The notes: generated by a model not told the origin, from the sequence alone. Positions 27,591 to 36,798 are shown, numbered from the stretch's first letter. The stretch: 64,000 nucleotides of DNA from an uncultured Dorea sp. (GCA_910577685.1 CAJTOH010000020.1:5610-69609), one strand, 5' to 3'. A program made the numbers and translations.

Positions 27591-29093
27591 TCAACCCTCA
27601 TTCCAAATAGGCGTCAAAGCAGTCACAACCCGCTTATAAATCTCAAAAATTCTCATATACTTCTCATGATTCTCCATGTTAGGAGTAAAAACCCTCTTCA
27701 TTCGAACACATCTTCGAACCGCTTCCTCCTCGTCCTCAAAACAGCCGGCTCCAACTCCCACAAGAAGAGCTCCCCCAAAAGAAGACTCCGCATTTTCCGG
27801 AACCTTAACCTCCAATCCAAACACATCGCTTACAATCTGACTCCAAAGAGGACTCTTGGCTCCGCCGCCAATCAACACCACATCTTCCATATTATCCGTA
27901 AAATTCTTCAGCACTTCCAGACAATCAAAAAGACTATAAGCCACTCCTTCCAGCAAAGCCCTCGCAAAATGCCCTTTCGTATGCATCATACTGACTCCGA
28001 AAAAATTCCCTCTCGCATCCGGATTAAAATACGGACATCTTTCCCCAAGCAGATAGGGATGAAACAAAAGCCCGTCAGACCCCAAGGGAATCTGCTCCGC
28101 CTGCTTATTCATATACAGATAAACATCTTCTCCCTGCGCCTCAAAAAGTTCCTTTTCAACCGGATAAAACGCATCCCTCATCCATCGGTTCGCCGAAGCA
28201 CAGCTATTCGTTGCCGTTACCGTATACCACTTCCCTTCCACAGAATAAGGATAAGTAAAAGATTTTACATGAGGCTTCGCATCATCCAGCACAATGTTGA
28301 CATTTCCGGCAGTGGCAAGCTTAACAATAATCTGTCCCTGTCTCACAGCGCCGGCGCTTAGATCCTCCGCCGCCGTATCCGAACATCCCGCAATAACCGG
28401 AAGGCCCGCGGGAAGACCGGTAAGCCGGGCCGCCTCTTCCCTTACCCTTCCCACAATCTCCTTTGACTGCACCACCTTCGGAAACGTCTCCATTGGAAGC
28501 CCCAGTATTTTGCATAACTCCTCAGACCATTCCTTCTTTCTGGCGTCATAGAAAAGGCTCCCCTGGGCGTCCACAACATCCGTCACAAAGTCGCCGGTAA
28601 TAAACGAACGGATATAATCTTTGGTAAACATCAAACGGTGAATCCGCCGGAAATTCTCCTCCTCATTCTCCTTCACCCACATAAGCTGGGGCAGAGTCCA
28701 CGTAGGAGACGGCATAGCCATAGCCTTTTCAAATATCTTATCGCCAAACTCCTCCCTCAAACGGGCGCTCTGCCTGCCGCTTCTCTGGTCATTCCACATA
28801 ATACAATTCCTAATTACCTTTCCGTCCCTGTCCAAAAGAACCGCATTATGGGTAGAGGCCGTTACAGCCAGCCCCAACAATCCCTCGAAACCGTCTTCCA
28901 TCTGCTCTTTACATCCGCCAACCGCCGCCGTCAATGCATCAAGCCAAAGGCTCGGGTCCTGCTCAGACCACCCCGGCTTCTTATGTTCAGAAGGATATTC
29001 CCTGAATACGGAGGCGAGAACCTTACCCTTCGTGTCAATCACCATAGCCTTACATCCGCCGGTCCCAAAATCAATTCCAAATAATTTATCCAT
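27591..29093 (-). CDS. FGGY family sugar kinase, xylulokinase-like
   Basis: 500 aa ATP-dependent carbohydrate kinase. N-terminal phosphate loop LFGIDFGTGGCKAMVID, PGWSEQDPSLW and CIMWNDQRSGRQ resemble the xylulokinase branch. Later come VIAGCSDTAAEDLSAGAVR, the YLLGERCPYFNPDARG segment and the adenosine motif VVLIGGGAKSPLWSQI. The real substrate may be another ketose or polyol. It is the last gene of the eight-gene GldA-TRAP-Grd-like operon, 20 bases after the RpiR gene. This links sugar phosphorylation with the reductase upstream. Confidence 0.88.
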   Translation of the reverse strand: MDKLFGIDFGTGGCKAMVIDTKGKVLASVFREYPSEHKKPGWSEQDPSLWLDALTAAVGGCKEQMEDGFEGLLGLAVTASTHNAVLLDRDGKVIRNCIMWNDQRSGRQSARLREEFGDKIFEKAMAMPSPTWTLPQLMWVKENEEENFRRIHRLMFTKDYIRSFITGDFVTDVVDAQGSLFYDARKKEWSEELCKILGLPMETFPKVVQSKEIVGRVREEAARLTGLPAGLPVIAGCSDTAAEDLSAGAVRQGQIIVKLATAGNVNIVLDDAKPHVKSFTYPYSVEGKWYTVTATNSCASANRWMRDAFYPVEKELFEAQGEDVYLYMNKQAEQIPLGSDGLLFHPYLLGERCPYFNPDARGNFFGVSMMHTKGHFARALLEGVAYSLFDCLEVLKNFTDNMEDVVLIGGGAKSPLWSQIVSDVFGLEVKVPENAESSFGGALLVGVGAGCFEDEEEAVRRCVRMKRVFTPNMENHEKYMRIFEIYKRVVTALTPIWNEG

Positions 29094-29113
29094 AAGTCAT
29101 CCTCTCCTTACCG

Positions 29114-29971
29114 TCAATATTTCTTGACAACAAGAGCATTTTCCAAAGCTTCAAAATTCGTAATCGCCCTCTGATTCAACCGAAGAGAAACCCCCGTATA
29201 GAGCGTGTCAATAATCGTCAGCTCCGCCATACGCGACGCAATGGCATAGGTCCTGTATTTCGTCTCCTGAGAACGGGTAAACAGCCTGATATCCGCATAT
29301 TTAGCAACCGGAGAATTACCGCTTTTTGTCACGGTCATAACCGTCGCCTTCCTCTCCTTTGCCTCTTTGACCGCCTCGATAACGTCCTTAGAGCTGCCCG
29401 AGTGAGAAAACGCAATTACCACATCCTCCGGCGTCAGGGAAACCACCGCAATCATTTGGAGATGCCCGTCCGTGTAGGCAACGGCATTAAGCCCAATACG
29501 CAGAAATTTGTGCGCCGCATCCATCGCAATCGCTCCTGCATTTCCATTCCCCATCACCACAATCTTCCTTGCCCTGCATAAGACCTCGATACCCTTTGAC
29601 ACTGCCTGACTGTCAAGGGCCTGACGGGTCATCTCCAACGTCTGTATGGCGCTTGAAAAAATCTTATCTATAATCGCCTCCGCCGAAGAATCCTCTTTCA
29701 AATCCTCGTGAATCTTCTCCTGCAGCGTCACCGATTCCCTTGCCACATTCACCTTAAGCTCCTGAAACCCCCGATATCCAAGCTTAGTACAGACCCTCGT
29801 AATCGTAGCTTCGCTGGTGCCTACCCTGTCGGCCAGCTCCGTGATAGAAGTATAGATTAACTCACCCTGGTTTTCCACCATATAGCTGACAGCTTTCCTC
29901 TCCATCTTAGAAAGGGATTCTAACTTCTCCGAAACACGCTCATAAAATGCTCTCATTGTATCATTTTCCAT
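29114..29971 (-). CDS. RpiR family transcriptional regulator with SIS domain
   Basis: 285 aa, start MENDTMRAFYERVSEKL behind a G-rich ribosome site. N-terminal HTH_6 domain (MERKAVSYMVENQGELIYTS, then ADRVGTSEATITRVCTKLGY) and C-terminal sugar-isomerase SIS domain (KIVVMGNGNAGAIAMDAAHK, VIAFSHSGSSKDVIEAVKEA). RpiR proteins normally sense a phosphosugar. It lies between the selenoprotein and the FGGY kinase in the operon, so the kinase product is a likely effector and the operon promoter a likely target. Confidence 0.92.
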   Translation of the reverse strand: MENDTMRAFYERVSEKLESLSKMERKAVSYMVENQGELIYTSITELADRVGTSEATITRVCTKLGYRGFQELKVNVARESVTLQEKIHEDLKEDSSAEAIIDKIFSSAIQTLEMTRQALDSQAVSKGIEVLCRARKIVVMGNGNAGAIAMDAAHKFLRIGLNAVAYTDGHLQMIAVVSLTPEDVVIAFSHSGSSKDVIEAVKEAKERKATVMTVTKSGNSPVAKYADIRLFTRSQETKYRTYAIASRMAELTIIDTLYTGVSLRLNQRAITNFEALENALVVKKY

Positions 29972-30097
29972 AATACCCCGCCCCTTTTTCCAAATCAATT
30001 TCCCCTGTTCCTCAAAATCGCCGTCGCCCGCCGATATCCGCAGGGAATGTATCTATACTTATCATACCTATCTTTGCTGTAAGGGGCAAGATAAAAT

Positions 30098-31405
30098 CTA
30101 GATATCTTCTACTCTTCCTCTTTCACCATCTTTTGTAAGCATATAAAGCGCCTTTCTTACATACCGTTCCCTGGACTTTTCCTCATCCTCCTCTCCCAGA
30201 TTGGGATTCCCAACCGGACTTGTAATGGCAAATCCCCTCAGGATACGGGAAGAACCCACCGACTTTGCAATATCCACCACTGCACAGACCTGAGTGACCG
30301 GTATCCCTTTCCGCTCAATTTCCTTTACAATCGTTGCGCCGCAACGAGTACTTGTTCCTCAGGTGGATGTAAGAATCACCGCGTCAATTCCCTTGTCCTT
30401 CAATGCCGCCGCAATTTCCCTTCCCTTAACCTTAGAAGCTTCCACAGACGCACAATTTCCACACGCCACATAAACCTCCGGGTCCAGATACCCAAGCTCC
30501 CCCTTTTCAACGTATTGCCTCAGGACTTTCACAGGGAACAGCCTGTCCGGATTTTCTAAAACCCATGTCCCGTCATAGCCGCTGTGAATCACAAAATGCT
30601 TCTCCGAAAGCAGGGTATCCCAGCGGTAGTGTCCCCAGGCAGTGCTTCCGTTTGGTTTGAGCCTGTCGGGATTCGTTTCAGGAATCAGCCCCCCGTCCGA
30701 CACAAGGGCCAGTCTCGCAGTTTTAAGATTCTCCACCTTAGGGGCCGGCTGCACAATGTCAAACACAGGAGGAAGCAGCTCGCTTACCACCGGCTTACCC
30801 TTAAGCTTATCCAGAACCATCTCGATTGCACGTACGGCGGCATTTTTTTCCTGCTCCTCATTCAGAATAACATCCCTCTTAATATATCCTTCCGCCGCCG
30901 CGCTGCCTATGTGTTTATTCTCAAGCAGTCTAATCCCTAAGTCCGCCATAACCAAAGCCGCCTTTCGCAGCTTTGAAGATAAAATTTCCGTCTTAACAAT
31001 ATAAGTATCTTTTCGAAAAAGCTCTGCCGCCGGATTCTCCGGATACATTCCGGTTATCGTAGGGATACCCAGCTCTTTCTTCACTGCCGCCGCCATATTT
31101 CCGCAGCTGATGCCATATCTCCCCGCATTAAACGCAGGACCGGCAATGAACAAATCCGGCTCAAGCTCTTCAACCAGCTTCACCCCCTGTTCCCTTGCGG
31201 ACTCCACATTCTCCGCAAAATAATTATCGCCGCATATAATCGTGGCTATGACCTGACACTTTTCTTCCAGCAGCTTTTGAAACAGCAGCGCCGGCCCCAC
31301 CGGTTCGCGCCTCACCTGAAAGCCGATATCCGCCGCCTCCTCACCCCCGATTTGCCCAAAAAACTGATTGATATAACATACTGCCTTATATTTTCCGTTA
31401 CTCAT
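30098..31405 (-). CDS. Glycine/sarcosine/betaine reductase-type selenoprotein B (GrdB-like), UGA-encoded Sec
   Basis: 435 aa when the in-frame TGA at 30359-30361 is read as selenocysteine (Sec349). Before it the frame reads DKGIDAVILTST, and after it GTSTRCGATIVKEIERKGIP, then ITSPVGNPNLGEEDEEKSRE, the typical GrdB ending. I recall Sec near 350 and a Cys-rich UxxCxxC motif in characterised GrdB; here it is UxxTxxC. GrdB binds the substrate as a Schiff base with its GrdE partner and transfers the carboxymethyl group to the Sec of component A. Start at the ATG with GAGG seven bases upstream. It follows the GrdE-like gene by 11 bases. Substrate type (glycine, sarcosine, betaine or something new) is not determined. 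Confidence 0.9.
30331..30347 (-). promoter_or_regulatory. Bacterial SECIS-like hairpin after the UGA codon
   Basis: On the minus strand a perfect 7-bp stem TCGTTGC/GCAACGA with a GGC loop begins 11 nt after the UGA. This spacing and the G-containing apical loop fit bacterial SECIS elements recognised by SelB. The structure lies within codons of the reading frame. Confidence 0.75.
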
Positions 31406-31416
31406 TCTCTTCACCT

Positions 31417-32721
31417 CTAGTAATCTACTGCCCTTCCATATGAAAATCCAATCTGGCTCATAAGACCTACCTGTTTCATATACGTAGAGCTTACCTGCCC
31501 CTTTGCCGGATTGCCCGTCGCAATTCTATGTCCGCCGATTACCCCGTCGTCGCCGCTGAGATAAAGGGCGTCCTTAGGCCCTCCAAGCAGTCTTTCCACC
31601 GGAGGCAGTACAAAGTTATGGTAGTATGTGCCGGAACAAACGATAGAATCTACATTAGGCTCGCTAATCATACATTCCACTTCAAGATTGCTTTTACCGT
31701 TCAAAACCTGAATAATCGGAACCGCTTTTATGCCAAGTTTTTCTGCCTCTCCCGCAATCGCGCCCACACATAGAGTCGAAGCGCCTCCAACACCTTTCGT
31801 CACAATCACCCCGTCTGCATGAAATTCTTCCTTCAAAAGATTCGCAGCCATCTTTGAAACCAGATAGCGGTGCCTCGCCTCCACTGACGTAACCGTAATG
31901 AGCACGCCCACAAAATTCAGCTCTTTTCCATGCCTTCGCATTAATTCCATTATAATCGGATGATTCTGTACCTCATAAGTCGTCACACACCGGAAACCAC
32001 CGCACATGGAAATCGCACCGTCAATAATCTCTGTGGGCTGCATGACAAGGGGAAGGCTGTCCGGCACAGCATTTCCATAGACCATAGGCTCCCTGTAATT
32101 CTCCGTATCATACTGCTTAGAATAAATCTGATAGGAATAGGCAATATTGGGAAGCTTGGGATTACGGGACTCATTATCAAGAATCTCCCTTGCGTCCGCT
32201 TCCTCCCCCAGCGTCGCTTTTGCAAGCATCACACTCGTCTTATAGCCGATACGCCTAAGAGCCTCCCTGTACTCCCGAAAATCAGCGCCCTCCGGCGCAA
32301 TCGGCTCAATTACAAGCTCCGGCATCCTGGCGTAAGGATTGAGTTTCGCACATTCTCCACTCATATCAAAAGAACCCCATTTTCTTGACCAGTAGGTATT
32401 ATTCTGGCACAGCACAATCCCCATTCCCTCGACGGCGCGTGTCACGCCCTTTCCCGCAATCTCATAATCCTCCGTCAGCACCCCCGGCCAGTCAATATGA
32501 CGGGAAACTTTACACCTTGGCTGAACCACATCTACCACGTTGATGATACGTGTGGATTCGTTCGGATATGTAATATCCAGCTTAAGGGACGAAAAACAAC
32601 CTTCTTCCCTTCCAAAAGCAAGAATATCTTCTCGATTAATATATAAAACCCTATCCTTCACACATGTAGCCTCGCCAAATTTCAAATCTTTTATTTTAAA
32701 TGTTTCTATTGTTAAATTCAT
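31417..32721 (-). CDS. Glycine reductase component B alpha/beta-type subunit (GrdE/GrdG/GrdI-like)
   Basis: 434 aa, start MNLTIETFKIKDLKFGEATC with GGAG six bases upstream. This family is a proprotein split into two chains, the new N-terminus carrying a pyruvoyl group that binds the substrate amine. Recognisable stretches are VVDVVQPRCKVS, WPGVLTEDYEIAGKG and VIVTKGVGGASTLCVGAIAG. The pyruvoyl-forming Cys cannot be fixed by eye; those in SMCGGFRCVTTYEVQNHP are candidates. Its stop lies 11 bases before the selenoprotein start. It sits directly behind a TRAP transporter instead of the usual grdXA/trxA/grdCD genes, suggesting a non-standard substrate. Confidence 0.87.
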   Translation of the reverse strand: MNLTIETFKIKDLKFGEATCVKDRVLYINREDILAFGREEGCFSSLKLDITYPNESTRIINVVDVVQPRCKVSRHIDWPGVLTEDYEIAGKGVTRAVEGMGIVLCQNNTYWSRKWGSFDMSGECAKLNPYARMPELVIEPIAPEGADFREYREALRRIGYKTSVMLAKATLGEEADAREILDNESRNPKLPNIAYSYQIYSKQYDTENYREPMVYGNAVPDSLPLVMQPTEIIDGAISMCGGFRCVTTYEVQNHPIIMELMRRHGKELNFVGVLITVTSVEARHRYLVSKMAANLLKEEFHADGVIVTKGVGGASTLCVGAIAGEAEKLGIKAVPIIQVLNGKSNLEVECMISEPNVDSIVCSGTYYHNFVLPPVERLLGGPKDALYLSGDDGVIGGHRIATGNPAKGQVSSTYMKQVGLMSQIGFSYGRAVDY

Positions 32722-32740
32722 ATTTCTCTCCATTCTGTTT

Positions 32741-34024
32741 CTAGGAACCAATCATCATATTAGGAAGCGCCGTCACAATCGGCGGATACAAAAGCATCAG
32801 CGCCATGACGGCAATGATGATAAGGACAACCGGCACCGTATACCGAATCGCCTCCTGAAACGTTGACCCCACAATATTCATTGACACAAACAAATATAAT
32901 CCAACCGGTGGCGTCAGGGCGCCTATGACCGTTGCGATTGAAAACAACACACAGAATAAAAGCGGGTCAAACCCAAGGCTGATTACGATAGGATATACAA
33001 TGGGAAGCACCACCGCCGTTGCGGCCAAGGTCTCCATAAAACATCCGATTATCAGCATAAGCACAATAATAATCAGAACAACAACCGTAGGATTGGTTGA
33101 AACTGACAGCATAAACTCTTTAATCGTCTGCGCCAGATTCTCCTTGGCAATGATATAGGAATAAATGCTTGAAATCCCCATAAGCATCATTAACATTGCG
33201 GAACTAGAAGCGGCCCGCTTAAAAATATCCGCCAAATCCTTAAGCTTTAGCGTCCGATAAATCACAAACCCACAGAACAACCCATACACACACGCCACAA
33301 TTCCGGACTCCGTAGCGGTAAAAATACCTGTAATAACGCCTCCCACAATGATAACCGGGGTCAGCAGTGCAAAAAATGCATCCTTAAACGCTGCTCCCAA
33401 CGTCTTGATTTCAAAAGTCCCTTCACCGCCGTCAATATTCTTCCGTTTTGCATAAATAAAGCACATAGCCATAAGACAAAGCCCTATTATAATGCCGGGT
33501 ATCAAGCCCCCGATAAATATCTTTCCGATAGAGTAGCCTGTAAGAGACGCTACCACAATCATGTTCGTACTCGGCGGAATAATCGGCCCCAGCGCCCCGG
33601 AACCTGCAATCAGCGCCGAGATAAAGGACTTGCTGTATCCGGTTTTCTTAAGCTCCGGAACCGTAAGCGTACCTACCGCCGTCATCGTGGCCGCGCCGGA
33701 ACCGGAAATTCCTGCAAATATCATATTCGCGGCAACTGATACCATGCCCATTCCCCCTCGCAGCCAAGATATCAACGCCCGGCAGAAATCGAGGATACGC
33801 TGTGACAGCTTTGCCCCGCCCAGTATCTCTCCGGCAAGTATAAACAGCGGGCCAGCCATGAGTGAAAAGGAGTTCATCCCCCGCACCGCTTGCTGGACGG
33901 CCATAAATCCGCTCTCCCCTCCGCCAAGCACTAGGGCGAGCAGTCCTGACAAACCAATTGCGAAACACACCGGCACCCCAATGACGAGCATAATAACAAG
34001 TGAAATAACCGCAATACCTACCAT
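32741..34024 (-). CDS. TRAP transporter large permease (DctM)
   Basis: 427 aa, about twelve hydrophobic segments. The start matches DctM proteins (VISLVIMLVIGVPVCFAIGLSG), as do LAGEILGGAKLSQRILDFCR, GGMGMVSVAANMIFAGISGSG and the late TPPVGLYLFVSMNI. It forms the Na+-coupled transport channel with DctQ. Its ATG follows the DctQ stop without a gap, and its ribosome site is inside the DctQ end. The three TRAP genes come before the Grd-like pair in one operon. Confidence 0.95.
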   Translation of the reverse strand: MVGIAVISLVIMLVIGVPVCFAIGLSGLLALVLGGGESGFMAVQQAVRGMNSFSLMAGPLFILAGEILGGAKLSQRILDFCRALISWLRGGMGMVSVAANMIFAGISGSGAATMTAVGTLTVPELKKTGYSKSFISALIAGSGALGPIIPPSTNMIVVASLTGYSIGKIFIGGLIPGIIIGLCLMAMCFIYAKRKNIDGGEGTFEIKTLGAAFKDAFFALLTPVIIVGGVITGIFTATESGIVACVYGLFCGFVIYRTLKLKDLADIFKRAASSSAMLMMLMGISSIYSYIIAKENLAQTIKEFMLSVSTNPTVVVLIIIVLMLIIGCFMETLAATAVVLPIVYPIVISLGFDPLLFCVLFSIATVIGALTPPVGLYLFVSMNIVGSTFQEAIRYTVPVVLIIIAVMALMLLYPPIVTALPNMMIGS

Positions 34025-34522
34025 CTAAAGTTCCCCCTCCCTATACTTTTTCGACAATCTTGGAATAGCGCTGGCGTATGAACACAGCATCATGATAATA
34101 CCAAGGGGCGCCGCCAGATAAACATATGAATATGGAATCTGCATGGATGCGCTTAAAAAACTGGTACTTCTTCTAACCAAGTCCACCGATGCCGGCAAAA
34201 ACAGAATTAAAAAGACCACACAAATCATTCTTGCAACAACAAACAGCATTGCCCTTATTCTATTGTTCTTAATAAATCCAATCAGCAGGTCCACAGACAC
34301 ATGGGCATCCGCCCTGACGGTCAGCGAAGAACCGACGAAAGTGAGATAAATGCCACAGAACCGCATAGCCTCTTCTGTCCAAGGAGGGGCGGACGCCAGT
34401 ACATACCGCCCCACCACCTGAATACTGCCAAGAACCAGAATTGCCGTGAATAGCAAGATACTAAGCGCCGTCTGTACCCATTCTATCCCCTTATCTATTT
34501 TCAGTAATCTCTCAATAGTCAT
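34025..34522 (-). CDS. TRAP transporter small permease (DctQ)
   Basis: 165 aa with four predicted TM segments, the usual DctQ size. Family features are IEWVQTALSILLFTAILVLGSIQVVGRYV, PPWTEEAMRFCGIYLTFVGSSLTVRADAHVSVD and the loop before TM3. Pairs with DctM in the membrane. Located between the binding protein and DctM, tightly spaced with both. Confidence 0.93.
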   Translation of the reverse strand: MTIERLLKIDKGIEWVQTALSILLFTAILVLGSIQVVGRYVLASAPPWTEEAMRFCGIYLTFVGSSLTVRADAHVSVDLLIGFIKNNRIRAMLFVVARMICVVFLILFLPASVDLVRRSTSFLSASMQIPYSYVYLAAPLGIIMMLCSYASAIPRLSKKYREGEL

Positions 34523-34537
34523 GAAAAACCTCCCAGC

Positions 34538-35566
34538 CTACTCTTCTATTGCAATGGCTTCCATCCGTTCAATTAATTCCTCCAAACCATAATCTTCGGC
34601 ATACTTCTGGTAAATGCCTGCGCATGCTTCCTTCATTTTTTCCCGCTCCTCCTCGGTGACCTCATTAATCTGAACGCCTGCGTCAGCCATCGTCTTTTCT
34701 GCTTTTTCTCCTAACTGCGCGCGTGCCTTCCACTGATTCTCCTGATTCTCCTTCGCACATTCTGAGATAATCTTCTTCAGGTCGTCCGGTATGGTATTCC
34801 ATTTGTCTTCGTTAATGAGTACAAGATAGGTCTGTCCCAGATGACCGATTTTAGAATAGTATTTTCCCACCTCCTGAAGGTTTTGGCTGACCAGTCCCAC
34901 ATCATCCGCCTCTACTGCATCTGCAACCCCCTGCTGGAAAACGGTGTATGCCTCGCTCCATGCAGAGGTTACGGTACTTGCTCCCAGTGAATTCCAAATC
35001 TGAACGTAAAGCTCTGTCTCTGCAGTACGCATCTTGATTCCCTTGATATCTTCCAGCCCATTAATGGGCGCATTTTTTAAAAGCGGGTTGCGGATACCGT
35101 TGGAATAGGTCATAAGAAGATGAAGCCCCGAGCCTTCCAGCATATCCGGTACCTCTTCGGGAACAATCTCGCTCAATATCCCGGTCTGCTCCTCCAGATT
35201 CTTACATAAGAAGGGCAGGTTGAACACTCCTAGCTTTGGAATCTCAAATGTAGTCGCCCAGTCTGCCGCATCTGCAAACGTAATGTCCAGCGTCCCCATG
35301 GAAATCTGCTCCATCATCTCTCTAGCGGACCCTAACTGGCTTGCCGGATAAAGATTGACCGTAACTCTTCCGCCGCTTCTTTCCTCCACCATCTCTTTAA
35401 ACTCTTCCGTTGCAATTGTCAGTGCGTGGTCTACCGTCTGAATATGTCCAAATTCCAACACAACACTTTCCTTTGACGTTTCCTCTGTCTTTTCCGGGCT
35501 TGCGCAGCCCGCCATAAATGTAAAAAGAACCATTACAAGCATTACCATTGCTATTCTTTTTTTCAT
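34538..35566 (-). CDS. TRAP transporter substrate-binding lipoprotein (DctP)
   Basis: 342 aa. Lipoprotein signal peptide with lipobox FMAGC (Cys21), then a DctP fold: FGHIQTVDHALTIATEEFKEMV, GTLDITFADAADWATTF, and the carboxylate-clamp region IKGIKMRTAETELYVQIWNSLGA, whose Arg in this family binds the substrate carboxylate. VFQQGVADAVEADD follows. The Arg therefore suggests that the imported compound is a carboxylate. It is the first transporter gene, 12 bases after the GldA-like gene. Confidence 0.95.
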   Translation of the reverse strand: MKKRIAMVMLVMVLFTFMAGCASPEKTEETSKESVVLEFGHIQTVDHALTIATEEFKEMVEERSGGRVTVNLYPASQLGSAREMMEQISMGTLDITFADAADWATTFEIPKLGVFNLPFLCKNLEEQTGILSEIVPEEVPDMLEGSGLHLLMTYSNGIRNPLLKNAPINGLEDIKGIKMRTAETELYVQIWNSLGASTVTSAWSEAYTVFQQGVADAVEADDVGLVSQNLQEVGKYYSKIGHLGQTYLVLINEDKWNTIPDDLKKIISECAKENQENQWKARAQLGEKAEKTMADAGVQINEVTEEEREKMKEACAGIYQKYAEDYGLEELIERMEAIAIEE

Positions 35567-35578
35567 AAGTCTGTCCTC

Positions 35579-36694
35579 CTAATTTAACGCGTATTTTTCT
35601 ATATATGTTTTTCCCAGACAATCTGCCTTCCTTATCACGCTGCACAGCAGCTCTAAAGTCACCGTTCTCTCTTCATGATGTACCAGCGGGCCTTCTGCCG
35701 TTTTTTTCGCTATTTTGTAAATGTTTTCTTCTGTATTCTCTACTCCAAGGCTGTCCAATGTCACCGGAAGTCCTGCTTTCACCATAAACCTCATAGTCTG
35801 TTCCACCGTTTCTGGCTTAGCTTCCTCAAGAACCAACTGACAGACAATACCGAACGCAACTTTTTCTCCATGCAGATACCGATGTGTTTCCTTAAGAGCC
35901 GTTAAGCCGGAATGAATCCCATGGGCCGCGGCAAGCCCTGTATTTAGAAAACCTAGTCCGCTCAGCAGGATATTCGCTTCCACAACGTCCTCAAATGCTT
36001 CTGTCACAATTCCTGTGTCCAAATCTGCGATTGCGGCAAGTCCTTTCTCAAAAATAATTTTTTCACATTCTTTGGCGATTGCCATTCCTGCTTTGCAGCA
36101 CCGGTATCCTTCACCGATATAGTTCGGAGCTTTCGTCCTTTCACAGACACGAGCCTCAAAGCAGGTCGCAAGGGCGTCCCCAACGCCTGCGATAAACAAT
36201 CTCTTCGGCGCTTTTATTATAATCTCACTGTCTGCCACCACCAGGTCTGCATTGGACCTTACTTTGCGGGAGCCTATATATTCCCCTTCGGAGGTATAAA
36301 GTACGGCAATCTCACTTACCGGTGCGTCTGTGGAAGCGGAGGTTGGAACTATCATAAAGGGCAATCCTTTCCGGTCGGCGCACAACTTTGTGATATCCAA
36401 AGTCTTTCCGCCTCCGATTCCTACAAAAATATCCACGCCCTCTTCAAGGGCCAACGTACATATTCTGTCCATCTCCTGTTCACAACATTCTCCCTGGAAG
36501 CGCACTGCCAAAAATTCTTCTTTTTTCTCTCCATACATGGAGGTCAGTCTTTGCGACAGCTCTTCAAACAAAAATCCGTCAATGATGCAGCATGCCCGCC
36601 CGTAGTCTTTCGTATATTGCGGCAAATGGTCAAACTCTTTCGCTCCCTGTATATATCTCAGAGGGCTTCCAAACGCTCTTGTCTCATTACTCAT
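35579..36694 (-). CDS. Iron-type alcohol dehydrogenase, GldA-like
   Basis: 371 aa, start at MSNETRAFGSPLRYIQG (AAAGG just upstream). The NAD site GVDIFVGIGGGKTLDITKL and TSASTDAPVSEIAVLY match the glycerol dehydrogenase branch. Metal ligands are Asp in AGVGDALATCFEA, His in AAAHGIHSGL, and His in HRYLHGEKVAFG. Likely substrates are small polyols or hydroxy-ketones, but this is not settled. First gene of the operon, so its product is probably needed with the GrdB/E-like reductase, perhaps to handle the alcohol or carbonyl fragment released. Confidence 0.88.
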   Translation of the reverse strand: MSNETRAFGSPLRYIQGAKEFDHLPQYTKDYGRACCIIDGFLFEELSQRLTSMYGEKKEEFLAVRFQGECCEQEMDRICTLALEEGVDIFVGIGGGKTLDITKLCADRKGLPFMIVPTSASTDAPVSEIAVLYTSEGEYIGSRKVRSNADLVVADSEIIIKAPKRLFIAGVGDALATCFEARVCERTKAPNYIGEGYRCCKAGMAIAKECEKIIFEKGLAAIADLDTGIVTEAFEDVVEANILLSGLGFLNTGLAAAHGIHSGLTALKETHRYLHGEKVAFGIVCQLVLEEAKPETVEQTMRFMVKAGLPVTLDSLGVENTEENIYKIAKKTAEGPLVHHEERTVTLELLCSVIRKADCLGKTYIEKYALN

Positions 36695-36708
36695 CTTTCC
36701 TTTCACAC

Positions 36709-36720
36709 ATCGTGCACGAT
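36709..36720. promoter_or_regulatory. 12-bp palindrome in the operon leader
   Basis: ATCGTGCACGAT is perfectly self-complementary, 14 bases before the GldA-like start. It lies downstream of the promoter and may be a second control site or an RNA hairpin near the ribosome site. Confidence 0.4.
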
Positions 36721-36741
36721 ATGTTTCCTCCTTTCCTTTTT

Positions 36742-36798
36742 TTGAAAATTATTTTTATTTTATGTTGAAATTATATATTATATAAAAATTATTTTCAA
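36742..36798. promoter_or_regulatory. Large inverted repeat covering the Grd-like operon promoter
   Basis: Arms TTGAAAATTATTTTTAT (36742-36758) and ATAAAAATTATTTTCAA (36782-36798) pair at 16 of 17 positions. One arm includes the -35 box and the -10 lies between the arms. The co-transcribed RpiR protein is the obvious candidate binder. Confidence 0.65.
36770..36798 (-). promoter_or_regulatory. Promoter of the eight-gene Grd-like operon
   Basis: Minus-strand TTGAAA (36793-36798), exact 17-base spacer, TATAAT (36770-36775). It is followed by about 75 bases of leader before the dehydrogenase ATG. Confidence 0.8.

Noticed and set aside
30098..30280. Separate small gene starting MVDIAKSVGSS
   Set aside because: It is the C-terminal part of the GrdB-like selenoprotein, in frame after the UGA codon, and has no ribosome site of its own.
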